Shown here: positions 24,061 through 34,300 of the stretch, piece after piece | Layout of the letters: each line of letters opens with the position of its first letter | Position numbering within the stretch: the stretch's first letter is position 1 | Assembly (NCBI RefSeq): GCF_030409325.1 | Contig: NZ_JAUFPR010000002.1 | Span: forward strand, 1-64,000 | Length of the DNA: 64,000 bases | Direction of reading: 5' to 3' | Source of the DNA: Mucilaginibacter aquaedulcis | GTDB lineage: Bacteria > Bacteroidota > Bacteroidia > Sphingobacteriales > Sphingobacteriaceae | The notes under the pieces: generated by a model | Told to the model about the DNA's origin: nothing | The model's database searches: none | Seen by the model: the letters and a program-made list of their open reading frames with translations, nothing else | Translations under genes and position numbers: made by a program

Positions 24061-25054
24061 ACCTTTTGTTTATAGTAGCATATTGCTGGTTAACAGTTGA
24101 TATAAATGGATTTACGGTGAAACGTTCGCGCAAAATGGAATTAGAGTGATCCTCTTCAAAATGAAAATCCATAGCCAATAGTTGGTCGTAGCCGGCTTCT
24201 TTGGCTTTTTGAACCACTTCTCGGTTATAGCTGCCATAAGGAAAAGCAAAACTATTTACTTCTTTTTCGATAACGCGTTCCAGGTATTTTTTGGTTTGAA
24301 CCATTTCAATGCAGGCATCATTAATGTTTATCTGCGAAAGGTCATTATGGTAATAACCATGAGCCCCGATGTTAGCATACGGCGAAGCAGAAAGCGCCCT
24401 GATCTGTTCGCTCGTCATCTGTACCCAGTAGTCGTCGTTACTCTTGTTATTTTTAAACGGCACTAATGGATATAATAGCTCCATCATTTCTGCCTTTTCT
24501 CTAAACCCGGCCGACCGAAGTTTTTCTACCAGGCTAATGCCGTTTTTAATGTGAATGTACTTGTCATAAAGTCCTTTTTTGTAAAGTTCATTTTTATAAA
24601 GTAATGTGTTAGGGCCGTATTTGCTTATAATACCTAAAAAGTCGTTCCACAAAATATCATATCCAGCCTCATTTATCGCAGTCACGAAAAAAGTAGCCGG
24701 AAGCTGATACTTTTCTAACAAGGGTAATACGTAATGATAGTTATTAGCAAAACCATCATCAAAAGTTATACATATGTTAAATTTATCATCGCTAAATCGT
24801 TGCTTATAAAAATCGGTCAGCGATACAACATTGAAGTGTTTTTTATAAAATTTAAGATGTGCCTCAAAGGTTTTTACTTTTAAAAATATGGGATTAAAGC
24901 GGGTATGGTTCTGCTTACATATGCCATGATAAATAAGTATGCGACTCCCTCTGGCCTTATCATAAAAGCTATTATTTAAACCCAGATGGTGGCGAGTATC
25001 CCTGTATAAATATTTAGCTTTTTGATACAGCTTTCTGCCCGTTTTTATGATCAT
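24053..25054 (-). CDS. polysaccharide deacetylase (NodB domain)
   Basis: 333 aa. Seen: ILIYHGICKQNHTRFNPIF, then the first NodB motif TFDDG (97-101) with the catalytic Asp and metal Asp, GANYG-like turn in NNYHYVLPLLEKYQLPATFF, and the metal-His motif GAHGYYHNDLSQ. A C-terminal FAFPYGSYNREVV segment is typical. It removes N- or O-acetyl groups from an acetylated sugar polymer. There is no clear signal peptide, so it may act on cytoplasmic precursors or be exported by another route. First gene of a - strand pair with the GNAT protein. Confidence 0.88.
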   Translation of the reverse strand: MIIKTGRKLYQKAKYLYRDTRHHLGLNNSFYDKARGSRILIYHGICKQNHTRFNPIFLKVKTFEAHLKFYKKHFNVVSLTDFYKQRFSDDKFNICITFDDGFANNYHYVLPLLEKYQLPATFFVTAINEAGYDILWNDFLGIISKYGPNTLLYKNELYKKGLYDKYIHIKNGISLVEKLRSAGFREKAEMMELLYPLVPFKNNKSNDDYWVQMTSEQIRALSASPYANIGAHGYYHNDLSQININDACIEMVQTKKYLERVIEKEVNSFAFPYGSYNREVVQKAKEAGYDQLLAMDFHFEEDHSNSILRERFTVNPFISTVNQQYATINKRYE

Positions 25055-25409
25055 GATTTATATATCCTGAAAGCACTTTCTACAACAAATACGTTGCGTT
25101 ATTTGCTATGGTTGCTTCATTGCAAAATCACCAATCGTTTTGAGCAATTACTGGTCAATTTTATATGATATTAGTTATTCTGTAGACGATTGTGTAACAA
25201 TATTGTTCGGTTGATTTATGGTTTAGGCTGTTAACAAAAATGTTACCTGGAATAATAAATGAATTTATCACCTTCGTTCATCCTGCTAAAACAACCGGTG
25301 TTTTTCAACTTTTTTTTGAAGCACTCCGGACTAATATTTCACTCATAAAACCTTATTAGTTTTTGAACTAATGGTCGTCCTTATTTGGAGGGCGCAGAAT
25401 ATATTTAGT
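25055..25409. other. 355-nt divergent intergenic region before the efflux operon
   Basis: No ORF of interest. It contains a short palindromic pattern GTTAAC...GTTAC near 25230-25250 and the 18-bp palindrome listed separately at 25355-25372. A near match to the -7 element (TAGTTTTTG, one T too many) overlaps that palindrome. No terminator was found. Confidence 0.5.
25355..25372. promoter_or_regulatory. 18-bp perfect palindrome, candidate MarR operator of the RND operon
   Basis: ATTAGTT (25355-25361), TTTG loop, AACTAAT (25366-25372): both arms are exactly complementary. It lies 37 nt before the ATG of the TolC-like gene, and the operon ends with its own MarR gene (34663). MarR proteins bind near-perfect palindromes of about this size and usually control their own operon. 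The link to this MarR is inference. Confidence 0.45.
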
Positions 25410-26843
25410 ATGGATACCAGACGCGTTTTTTTATTTATTTCTCTTTTGTTTTGTTCGCCTTTGATAACACAGGCTCAAAATAAAAAACCTGATCTACCAC
25501 CCGTTACCCAGCCTGATACCGGGAAGAATAATCTCATCATTCCATTAAATCCTCATAATAATGGTAACGATACATCTTTAACATTGCAGCAGTGTATTGA
25601 TTATGCTATGCTGCACCAGCCAGCTTTAAATAAAGCATTAATTAACGAATCAATAACCAAAGCTACCAATTCTATTAGTTTGGCAGGCTGGCTGCCCCAG
25701 GCAAGTGCTTCAGGTAACCTGATCCACTATATTCAGCAATCGAGTACCAGTTCAAATACCACATTGCCTGGTGGTTCGGTTACTCCCGGAGGTACAGGAG
25801 TTACGCAACGGGGTCAGTATTCCAATACGTTTATACCCGGCGTATCGGTATCGCAGGCTTTATTTAATCCCAGCCTTTTGTATGCTGCAAAAAGTGCCCC
25901 GCTTTATTTGAAACAAGCTCAGCAGGTTACAGATAGCTCTAAGATATTCCTGGTTTCTGCAGTAAGTAAATCATTCTACAATGTATTACTTACACTTGAG
26001 CAGATAAATGTATTAAAGGAAGATACCGCGCGTTTAGGTAAAAACCTGCGTGATGCCTATCACCAATATAAAGGTGGTATTGTTGATGAAACCGACTACG
26101 AACAAGCTGCCATCACTTTAAATAATTCAACCGCCCAGTTAAAGCAAGCCAATGAAAACGTGGTGCCACAATATGCTGCATTAAAACAGCTGATGGGTTT
26201 TCAGTCTGAAAAAGAGTTTAACGTAAGTTTTGATACCGTTCAAATGATCAAAGGTATCTACATAGATACAACCCAGCAGCTACAATATGAAAAGCGTATC
26301 GAGTTTCAACAGGTTAAAACCAATAAAGATCTGCAATCAAAACTGGTAGGTTATTACCGAACGTCGTACCTACCAACTTTATCAGCTTTTTACAACTATA
26401 ACCTGGCATATGATAATAACAAGTTTTCAAATTTGTTCACTAACTCATATCCAAGCTCGTTAGTTGGGTTATCATTCAGCATACCAATTTTTACTGGTTT
26501 CTCACGAATACACAATCTGCAAAAAGCCAAGCTGCAGGAACAATTGATAGGCTGGGACGAAGCTGATCTTAAACTACAGATCAATAAAGAGTATACCACG
26601 GCCCTTGCTAATTATAAGGGTAACTTTTTTAACCTTCAGCTGCTTCAAAAAAATGTGGCCATGGCTAAGCGGGTTTATTTTGTGGTTAACCTTCAATACA
26701 AACAGGGCATTGTACCTTATTTAAATGTAATAACAGCCGAATCTAATTTAATCACTTCCGAAATAAGCTATTTGAACGCTTTGTTCCAGGTGCTTTCAAG
26801 CAAAGTTGACCTGCAAAAAGCTATGGGAAGCATCTCTTATTAA
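25410..26843 (+). CDS. TolC-like outer-membrane efflux channel
   Basis: 477 aa from ATG 25410; an in-frame ATG at 25371 overlaps the palindrome and adds 13 residues before the signal peptide, so the shorter start is preferred. Seen: signal peptide ending TQAQN, then the paired coiled-coil repeats typical of TolC (LTLQQCIDYAMLHQPALNKA; LQINKEYTTALANYKGNFFN) and a C-terminal SNLITSEISYLNALFQVLSS. It forms the outer-membrane duct of the RND complex encoded just downstream. The fusion protein gene starts 18 nt after its stop. Confidence 0.9.
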   Translation: MDTRRVFLFISLLFCSPLITQAQNKKPDLPPVTQPDTGKNNLIIPLNPHNNGNDTSLTLQQCIDYAMLHQPALNKALINESITKATNSISLAGWLPQASASGNLIHYIQQSSTSSNTTLPGGSVTPGGTGVTQRGQYSNTFIPGVSVSQALFNPSLLYAAKSAPLYLKQAQQVTDSSKIFLVSAVSKSFYNVLLTLEQINVLKEDTARLGKNLRDAYHQYKGGIVDETDYEQAAITLNNSTAQLKQANENVVPQYAALKQLMGFQSEKEFNVSFDTVQMIKGIYIDTTQQLQYEKRIEFQQVKTNKDLQSKLVGYYRTSYLPTLSAFYNYNLAYDNNKFSNLFTNSYPSSLVGLSFSIPIFTGFSRIHNLQKAKLQEQLIGWDEADLKLQINKEYTTALANYKGNFFNLQLLQKNVAMAKRVYFVVNLQYKQGIVPYLNVITAESNLITSEISYLNALFQVLSSKVDLQKAMGSISY

Positions 26844-26861
26844 TATTCTAAACATGTCTCT

Positions 26862-28043
26862 ATGAACAGAGTGATCTTAAATACCATTTTAATAAGTTGC
26901 CTTGCAGTAACAGCCTGTAAAAAGAAGCAACCACCGGCAAATACTGAGGTGCCTGTTAATTTATTAAAACTAAAAACTCAAAACGTTTTATACTTTGATA
27001 AGTATCCGGCTACAACCGCGGCCCTAAGCCAGGTAAGCCTGCTGCCACAGATACAGGGAGCAATTACCGGCATATTTTTTAGCGAGGGTACCCACGTTAA
27101 AAAAGGCCAGAAGCTATATGAGATAGACGAGCGCATCTATCGTGATAACTATGACGCGGCCGTAGCTAATCAAAAAGTATCTGAAGGCAACCTGGTGCAG
27201 GCTCAGCAGGATGCAGATCGGTACGAGTATCTGAATAAATATAACGCAGTTGCCAAACAACAGTATGATCATGCCATCATTACCCTTCAAAATGCACAGA
27301 GTTCAGTTAAATCATCTCAACAGGCTGTTAAAGCAGCTAAAACCAATTTGCAATACGCTATTGTAACCGCTCCTTTTGACGGTACAATAGGCTTTAGCAT
27401 GGTGAAGTTAGGCGATGTGGTTAATGTTGGCTCAACGGTTTTGAATACCATTTCAACAGATGGCCCTATAGCTGTAGATTTTATAGTTAATGAGAAGCAG
27501 TTGCCTCATTTTGAAAGACTTCAAAACAGCAAGCCAGTAACCGATTCATTATTTACCGTATTACTTCCAGATAATACACTTTATCCATACACCGGGAAGA
27601 TCTCGGTAATTGACCGCGCGGTTGATTCGCAAACCGGGGCCATCAAAATAAGGCTTGTATTTCCAAATCCTAAAAATTTCATGAGGGTAGGTATGAGCTG
27701 TGTGGTAAGGGTTCATAATGAGGAAACCACACCGCAAATGGTGTTGCCTAATAAAGCCGTTATTGAGCAAATGGGTGAGTATTTTGTGTTTGTTGCTAAA
27801 GATACCGTGATCAATAATCCGCAGGCAAAAACAGATACCGGCAAGCATAAACGCGAACTGCTGGCCATGCAGAAAAAGGTGCAGGTAGGCCAAACTATCG
27901 GTGGTAATATTATTATAAAAACAGGAGTTAATCCGGGCGACCGAATTATAACTGATGGTGTGCAATTATTGCATGATGGCTCGCAGATTACAACAGCCAA
28001 CAAAGTGGGCCCATCCGCGGGTGGTAAAGGCGGTCGCGGATAA
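26862..28043 (+). CDS. RND efflux periplasmic adaptor (membrane fusion protein)
   Basis: 393 aa lipoprotein: lipobox VTAC, lipidated Cys19. Seen: lipoyl half-motifs VSLLPQIQGAITGIFFSEGTHVKKGQ and IVTAPFDGTIGFSMV flanking a coiled-coil hairpin, then the beta-barrel and membrane-proximal domains (RVGMSCVVRV, GVNPGDRIITDGVQ). It joins the inner-membrane RND pumps to the outer-membrane channel. Only one adaptor serves two pumps here. The C-terminus is Gly-rich (PSAGGKGGRG). It sits 48 nt before the first pump gene. Confidence 0.92.
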   Translation: MNRVILNTILISCLAVTACKKKQPPANTEVPVNLLKLKTQNVLYFDKYPATTAALSQVSLLPQIQGAITGIFFSEGTHVKKGQKLYEIDERIYRDNYDAAVANQKVSEGNLVQAQQDADRYEYLNKYNAVAKQQYDHAIITLQNAQSSVKSSQQAVKAAKTNLQYAIVTAPFDGTIGFSMVKLGDVVNVGSTVLNTISTDGPIAVDFIVNEKQLPHFERLQNSKPVTDSLFTVLLPDNTLYPYTGKISVIDRAVDSQTGAIKIRLVFPNPKNFMRVGMSCVVRVHNEETTPQMVLPNKAVIEQMGEYFVFVAKDTVINNPQAKTDTGKHKRELLAMQKKVQVGQTIGGNIIIKTGVNPGDRIITDGVQLLHDGSQITTANKVGPSAGGKGGRG

Positions 28044-28091
28044 ATGATGCGTACAGCCGATATGTGCTGTGCTTAACGAAATGACTATTGT

Positions 28092-31000
28092 ATGATTGCT
28101 AATACCTTCATTAAAAGACCTATAACGGCCATAGTTATATCTATTGTACTGGTTATTACCGGTACGGTATGTATACTGCTGTTACCTATAGACCAATACC
28201 CGGATATTACCCCGCCAATAGTGCAGGTAAACGGTCAGTTTACCGGTGCCGACGCGCAAACTGTTGAACAAACCGTGGCCACACCTATCGAGGAGCAGGT
28301 AAACGGCACACCAGGCATGGAATACATGCAAAGCAACAGCACCAATAACGGACTCATGCAAATGAACGTGACCTTTAAAATAGGTACCGATATTGATGTT
28401 GCGGCACTCGACGTGCAAAATCGGGTAAGTATTGCCACTCCATTGCTACCAGCTGTGGTAAGCCGTTTAGGTTTAACCGTTAGGGCAGTAAACCCCAGCA
28501 TGTTAATGATGGTTGCCATTTACGCACCCAAAAACACGCATAACGTTACCTTTTTAGATAATTATACCAATATTTTTATTCAGGATGCTTTATCGCGGGT
28601 GCCAGGTGTGGGAACCATTAACAGATTTACGGATGATTTTAGTATGCGTATCTGGATGAATCCGGAGAAAATGGCATCGTATAGCTTAACGCCGTCTGAT
28701 GTTATTGCCGCTCTAAATGCCCAAAACGTTCAGGTTGCTGCGGGAACCGCAGGTGTGCCCCCACAGTCATCAAGCCAAACGTATGAGTTAGGTATTTTGG
28801 TAAACGGAAGGCTGAGCAAAGTATCGGAGTTTGAAAATATTATTGTTAAAACTATTCCCGCAACGGGAGCTTTAGTTTACCTGAAAGATGTTGCACGGGT
28901 TGAGTTAGGTAAATTTACCTTCTCCAGTAATTCCTTTGTTGATGGGCATAGGGCATCATATCTGCAAATTTATCAGGCACCGGGCAGCAACGCGTTGGAA
29001 ACTGCCAAAGGAATTTATGATGCACTGGCTAAGCTGAAACAAACCTTTCCTGCTGATGTGGAGTACAGCGTTCCTTTTGAATCGGTTACTGTGGTAAAAG
29101 TATCTATGCAGGATGTTGTTGGTACGTTGCTGAAAACGTTAGGTTTGGTGGCAGTAGTGGTATTCCTTTTTCTCCAAAACTGGCGGTCTACCTTAATACC
29201 CGTACTGGCTATTCCGGTATCTATTTTTGGTACGTTCTGCTTTTTTATCCCTTTAGGCTTTACTATTAACACCTTGACCATGTTTGGCTTTGTGCTGGCT
29301 ATTGGTATTGTGGTGGATGATGCCATTATTGTGGTGGAGGCGGTGCAGCATTATATCGATCATGATAAAATGTCGCCTAAGGAAGCAACCTATCAGGCCA
29401 TGAAAGATATATCGGCCCCGGTTGTAGCCATAGCGCTCATATTGGCGGCAGTGTTCGTTCCGGTAGGTTTTATTCCGGGAATTGTAGGGCGCTTATACCA
29501 ACAGTTTGCTATAACAATAGCTATATCTGTAATGATATCAGCTTTTATAGCCTTGTCATTAACCCCGGCACTTTGTACACTGTTGTTAAAACCAACAGAC
29601 CCAAGTAAACAAAATACAGGATTAAACAAATGGTTCAATAAATTCAATGCCTGGTTTGACAGGGTAACAGCCAAATATACCTTTGGTGTAAAAAAGAGCA
29701 TTCAGGGTTCAAGATACATACTGATCCTGTTGTTGTGTGTTTGTATAGGGACTTACTTCATGTTTCAGGCCAAGCCATCGGGTTTTATCCCTTCTGAAGA
29801 TGATGGAAATCTGTACGTGACCTTCCAGCTGCCGCCGGCTTCATCAACCGCGGCCTCGGTTGATGCTATGTCAAAACTGATGCATGTAATTGGTACAACG
29901 CCAGGCGTGGCGCATTATGCAGCACTATCCGGTTTAAACGTGGTTACCAATGCCAGTAATTCAAATAGCGGTACAATTTACTGTCAACTGGCTCCATGGG
30001 ATGATCGTACCAAATCAAGCGAACAAGTTCCCAGAATTATAGGTGTGCTTAAAAAGCGCATTGCCGATGCCGGTATCAACAACGCCAATGTTCAGGTGGT
30101 GCAGCCATCTCCGCTGCCGGGTGTTGGTACAACGGTTGGTTTCAGCATGCAGATAGAGCAACGCAGCACTACAGATGATGTACACCAATTTGAAAAAGTT
30201 GTAAATGATTTTGTGACCGAAGCCAATAAAACGCCCGGTATATCCAAAGCATACAGCTATTTTACCGCTCATACGCCTAACGTCAATTTAACTGTCGACC
30301 GGGAAAAATGCGAGAAACTCGGTGTTAACATTGCAGATGTATTTACCACTATACAAGCTTATATGGGTAGCTTGTACATTAATGATTTCACTACCTATAA
30401 CCGTACCTTCCACGTGGTGGTGCAGGCGGATACCGCGTTCCGTACCAATGTATCTGACATGGATAAATATTATGTCCGTAACCAGTTTGGTACAATGGTA
30501 CCTCTCGGAACGCTCATCAGCAATAAACCAACCGAGGCCGCGCCGCTGATCTCGCACTTCAATATTTTCAGAACTGCCGAGATTGACGGTTCAAATGCCG
30601 AAGGTTACAGCAGTAGCCAGGCCTTAGCCGCACTGCAGGATCTGGCTGCAAAAAAACTACCTGAGGGTTACACCTATGAGTTTTCGGGTTTAAGTTATGA
30701 AGAGCAAAAAGCAGGTTCAACTACTATATACATCTTTATCTTCTCTATAACCTTCGTGTTCCTCTTCCTTGCAGCATTATACGAAAGCTGGTCGGTGCCA
30801 TTTTCGGTATTGCTTGCAGTGCCAATCGGTGCTTTTGGGGCAATATTAGCTTTGCTGCTCGTACCTGATCTGACCAATAACGTTTACGCGCAGATAGGTT
30901 TGATCACTTTAATCGGGCTTGCGGCAAAAAACGCCATCCTGATCGTAGAATTTGCCAAGGTGCGGGTTGACAGGGGGGAGGATCTGCTGCAATCAACCTT

Positions 31001-31352
31001 AGATGCGGTTAGCCTCCGTCTACGACCTATCATCATGACATCGCTGGCATTCATTTTAGGAGTGTTACCGCTTGTACTGGCAACAGGAGCGGGAGCTGTA
31101 TCGCGCAGAACAATTGGCTATACCGTTCTCGGAGGGATGTTCGCGGCATCAACCATTGCCATATTTGTGGTTCCGGTGCTGTATGTAGTAATTACGCGTT
31201 TGTCATACGGTAAGGCTAAGTTGCAGTACCTGAAAGATCATCATGAAGAGTTGATGGAGAAGGCTAAAAAAGTAGAGGCCCAGAACATCGATCCTGAATT
31301 AGAATACGAGATCGCGAAATCGCGTGAACTCAGTCAACCAGATCATATATGA
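28092..31352 (+). CDS. RND multidrug efflux transporter, first of a tandem pair
   Basis: 1086 aa, AcrB/MexF-type HAE1 pump, about 12 membrane segments. Seen: N-terminus MIANTFIKRPITAIVISIV; porter-domain IRVPGVG-like motif (ALSRVPGVGTINRF); the proton relay: Asp409 and Asp410 in GIVVDDAIIVVEA and Lys946 in AAKNAILIVEFAK; the TM segment RLRPIIMTSLAFILGVLPL. All relay residues are present, so it should be active. Its stop overlaps the start of its paralogue by 4 nt (31349-31352), forcing coupled translation and suggesting a heteromeric trimer as in MdtBC. Confidence 0.95.
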   Translation: MIANTFIKRPITAIVISIVLVITGTVCILLLPIDQYPDITPPIVQVNGQFTGADAQTVEQTVATPIEEQVNGTPGMEYMQSNSTNNGLMQMNVTFKIGTDIDVAALDVQNRVSIATPLLPAVVSRLGLTVRAVNPSMLMMVAIYAPKNTHNVTFLDNYTNIFIQDALSRVPGVGTINRFTDDFSMRIWMNPEKMASYSLTPSDVIAALNAQNVQVAAGTAGVPPQSSSQTYELGILVNGRLSKVSEFENIIVKTIPATGALVYLKDVARVELGKFTFSSNSFVDGHRASYLQIYQAPGSNALETAKGIYDALAKLKQTFPADVEYSVPFESVTVVKVSMQDVVGTLLKTLGLVAVVVFLFLQNWRSTLIPVLAIPVSIFGTFCFFIPLGFTINTLTMFGFVLAIGIVVDDAIIVVEAVQHYIDHDKMSPKEATYQAMKDISAPVVAIALILAAVFVPVGFIPGIVGRLYQQFAITIAISVMISAFIALSLTPALCTLLLKPTDPSKQNTGLNKWFNKFNAWFDRVTAKYTFGVKKSIQGSRYILILLLCVCIGTYFMFQAKPSGFIPSEDDGNLYVTFQLPPASSTAASVDAMSKLMHVIGTTPGVAHYAALSGLNVVTNASNSNSGTIYCQLAPWDDRTKSSEQVPRIIGVLKKRIADAGINNANVQVVQPSPLPGVGTTVGFSMQIEQRSTTDDVHQFEKVVNDFVTEANKTPGISKAYSYFTAHTPNVNLTVDREKCEKLGVNIADVFTTIQAYMGSLYINDFTTYNRTFHVVVQADTAFRTNVSDMDKYYVRNQFGTMVPLGTLISNKPTEAAPLISHFNIFRTAEIDGSNAEGYSSSQALAALQDLAAKKLPEGYTYEFSGLSYEEQKAGSTTIYIFIFSITFVFLFLAALYESWSVPFSVLLAVPIGAFGAILALLLVPDLTNNVYAQIGLITLIGLAAKNAILIVEFAKVRVDRGEDLLQSTLDAVSLRLRPIIMTSLAFILGVLPLVLATGAGAVSRRTIGYTVLGGMFAASTIAIFVVPVLYVVITRLSYGKAKLQYLKDHHEELMEKAKKVEAQNIDPELEYEIAKSRELSQPDHI

Positions 31353-34300
31353 TTGCAAATACATTTATAAAAAGACCGGTAACTGCAATCGTTATATCCA
31401 TAGTATTAATGATTGCAGGCACTATCTGTCTGTTTAATTTATCGGTAGATCAGTACCCCAATATTTCCCCGCCAAGTGTTTCGGTTAACGGGTCATATAC
31501 CGGTGCTGATGCCGAAACTGTTGAGCAAACCGTAGCTATCCCCATTGAGGAACAGGTTAACGGAACTCCGGGTATGGAGTATATGCAGAGCACAAATACC
31601 AACAGCGGCGGCGTAGGTATGCGTATTACCTTCAATATAGGTACCAACGTACAGATAGCCGCTCTTAACGTGCAAAACCGGGTAGGTATAGCTAAACCTA
31701 TATTGCCGGCAGTAGTTAGTAAATTAGGATTAACCGTGCGTGCAAGTAATCCTGATCAGCTGATGCTGATCGCTATTTATTCGCCTAAAAAAACGCACAA
31801 TATCACCTTCCTTGATAACTACACATCTACGTTTATACAGGATGCCATATTACGTGTACCAGGAGTGGGAGATGTAAGTGCGCGTACCGATAATTTTAGT
31901 ATGCGTATCTGGATGAATCCCGAAAAAATGGCTTCATACCATATAACGCCTGCCGATGTTCAGGCGGCTTTGGAGGCACAAAATGTTTATGTAGCCGCAG
32001 GTTCCGCAGGGGCTCCCCCTCAAAAATCCTCACAATCGCATGAGGTGGGTATACTTGTGAACGGCATGATCAACAAAGTGCCGGAGTATGAAAAGGTTAT
32101 CGTTAAAACCATTCCATCAACCGGCGAGCTTGTGTATCTGAAAGATATTGCAAGAATAGAATTGGGGAAATTTACCTTCTCAAGTAATGCCTTTGCCGAT
32201 GGCAACCGATGCTCAACCATACAGGTGTACCAATCACCGGGAAGTAATGCCCTGCAAACCGCCGAAAATGTATATGCCGAACTGGCTAAGCTAAAAAAAG
32301 CATTCCCGGCAGATGTTGATTATACCGTTCCTTATGAATCGGTAACCATCATTAAAGTTTCAATGGAAGAGGTGATCGGTACATTAATAAAAGCTTTGGC
32401 GCTGGTTGCTGTTGTAGTATTTTTGTTCCTGCAAAACTGGCGCTCATCGTTGATCCCGATTCTGGCTATCCCGGTTTCGCTATTATCTACCTTTTGCTTT
32501 TTTATCCCTTTAGGCTTTACCATTAATACATTGACCATGTTTGGCTTTGTACTGGCGATAGGTATTGTGGTGGATGATGCCATTATTGTGGTGGAAGCCG
32601 TGCAGCATTACATTGATGAAAAGGGCATGTCGCCCAAGGAGGCTACTTACCAGGCCATGAAAGAGATTTCGGCACCTGTTGTAGCCATCGCGCTTATCCT
32701 GGCTTCGGTGTTTGTGCCGGTTGGTTTCATTCCGGGCATTGTAGGGCGATTGTACCAGCAGTTTGCTATTACGATAGCTATATCGGTAATGATATCGGCA
32801 TTTACAGCCTTATCATTAACACCGGCCTTATGTACGTTACTTTTAAGGCCAAGTCATGTTAATAAAAAATCATCAAACTGGCTTGATAAATTTTTCTACC
32901 ATTTCAATACCTGGTTTGACAGGGTTACTTTCAAATATTCTAATGGGGTAAAAAAGAGTATAAAAAATGCACGGTACATAGTAATTATACTGGTATGTAT
33001 TTGTGTGGGAACTATTTTACTCTTTAAATCTAAACCATCGGGTTTTGTTCCATCTGAAGATGGCGGGCGGCTTTTTGTAACCTACCAATTGCCTGAGGCC
33101 TCCTCTACAACACAATCTGTTAAAGTAATGGAAAAGTTGATGAAGATTGTGAGTTCCACCCCGGGAGTGCTTCATTATACAGCTATATCAGGATTTAATA
33201 TTTTAAATGGAGGCGCAAATTCAAATAATGGTTCCATATTTTGTATGCTGAAGCCATGGGATGAGCGCACCACACCACAAACGCAGGTAGCAGGCATAAC
33301 CATGGCTATCAAAAAACGAATTGCCAAAGCCGGAATTAAAAATGCTAACGTGGTGGTGATACAACCGCCACCAATCAGGGGTATAGGCCTGGCTGCCGGT
33401 TTCAGTATGCAGATAGAGGTAGGCAGCTCGACTGATGATGTGCATGCATTTGAAAAATCGGTTCAGAAGTTTGTGGCCGAAGCTAAAAAGATACCGGCTA
33501 TATCTACATCATTTAGCTATTTTTCTGCCCATACACCAAGTTTTGAGCTTACGGTGGACAGGGAGAAATGCCAAAAACTGGGAGTTAATATCTCTGATGT
33601 GTTTTCAACCATGCAGGCGTACATGGGTAGCTTGTTTGTAAACAATTTTACCCTGTATAACCGTACCTACCACGTAGTTATTCAAGCTGATACTGCGTAC
33701 AGGGCGCTTATTGGCAATATGAATAAATATTATGTGCGCAACCAGGTTGGGAATATGGTGCCATTAGGAAGTATCATCAAATATAAACCAACAGTAGCTG
33801 CACCGCTTATTTCGCATTTTAACCTGTTCCGTTCGGCAGAAGTAGATGGGGCTATACCGGAAGGGTATAGCAGCGGTCAGTCATTGGAGGCTTTAAAGAC
33901 TTTGGCCGCAAAGGTATTGCCACGCGGGTATACCTACGAGTTTTCGGGCTTGAGTTACGAAGAAATAAAGGCGGGATCAATTACCATATACATATTCCTG
34001 TTTTGTATAGTATTCGTATTCCTTTTCCTGGCTGCATTGTACGAGAGCTGGTCGGTACCGTTCTCGGTAATGCTGGCTGTACCTATTAGTGCTTTTGGGG
34101 CTATTGTAGCACTTACAAGTATGCCTCAGCTTACCAATAACGTGTACGCCCAGATCGGCCTGATCACCCTGATCGGATTATCAGCCAAAAATGCCATCCT
34201 GATCGTAGAATTTGCCAAGATCAGGGTTGACAGGGGCGAAGAGCTCATTAAATCAACTCTTGAGGCGGTGAGGCTGCGTTTAAGACCAATTATCATGACT

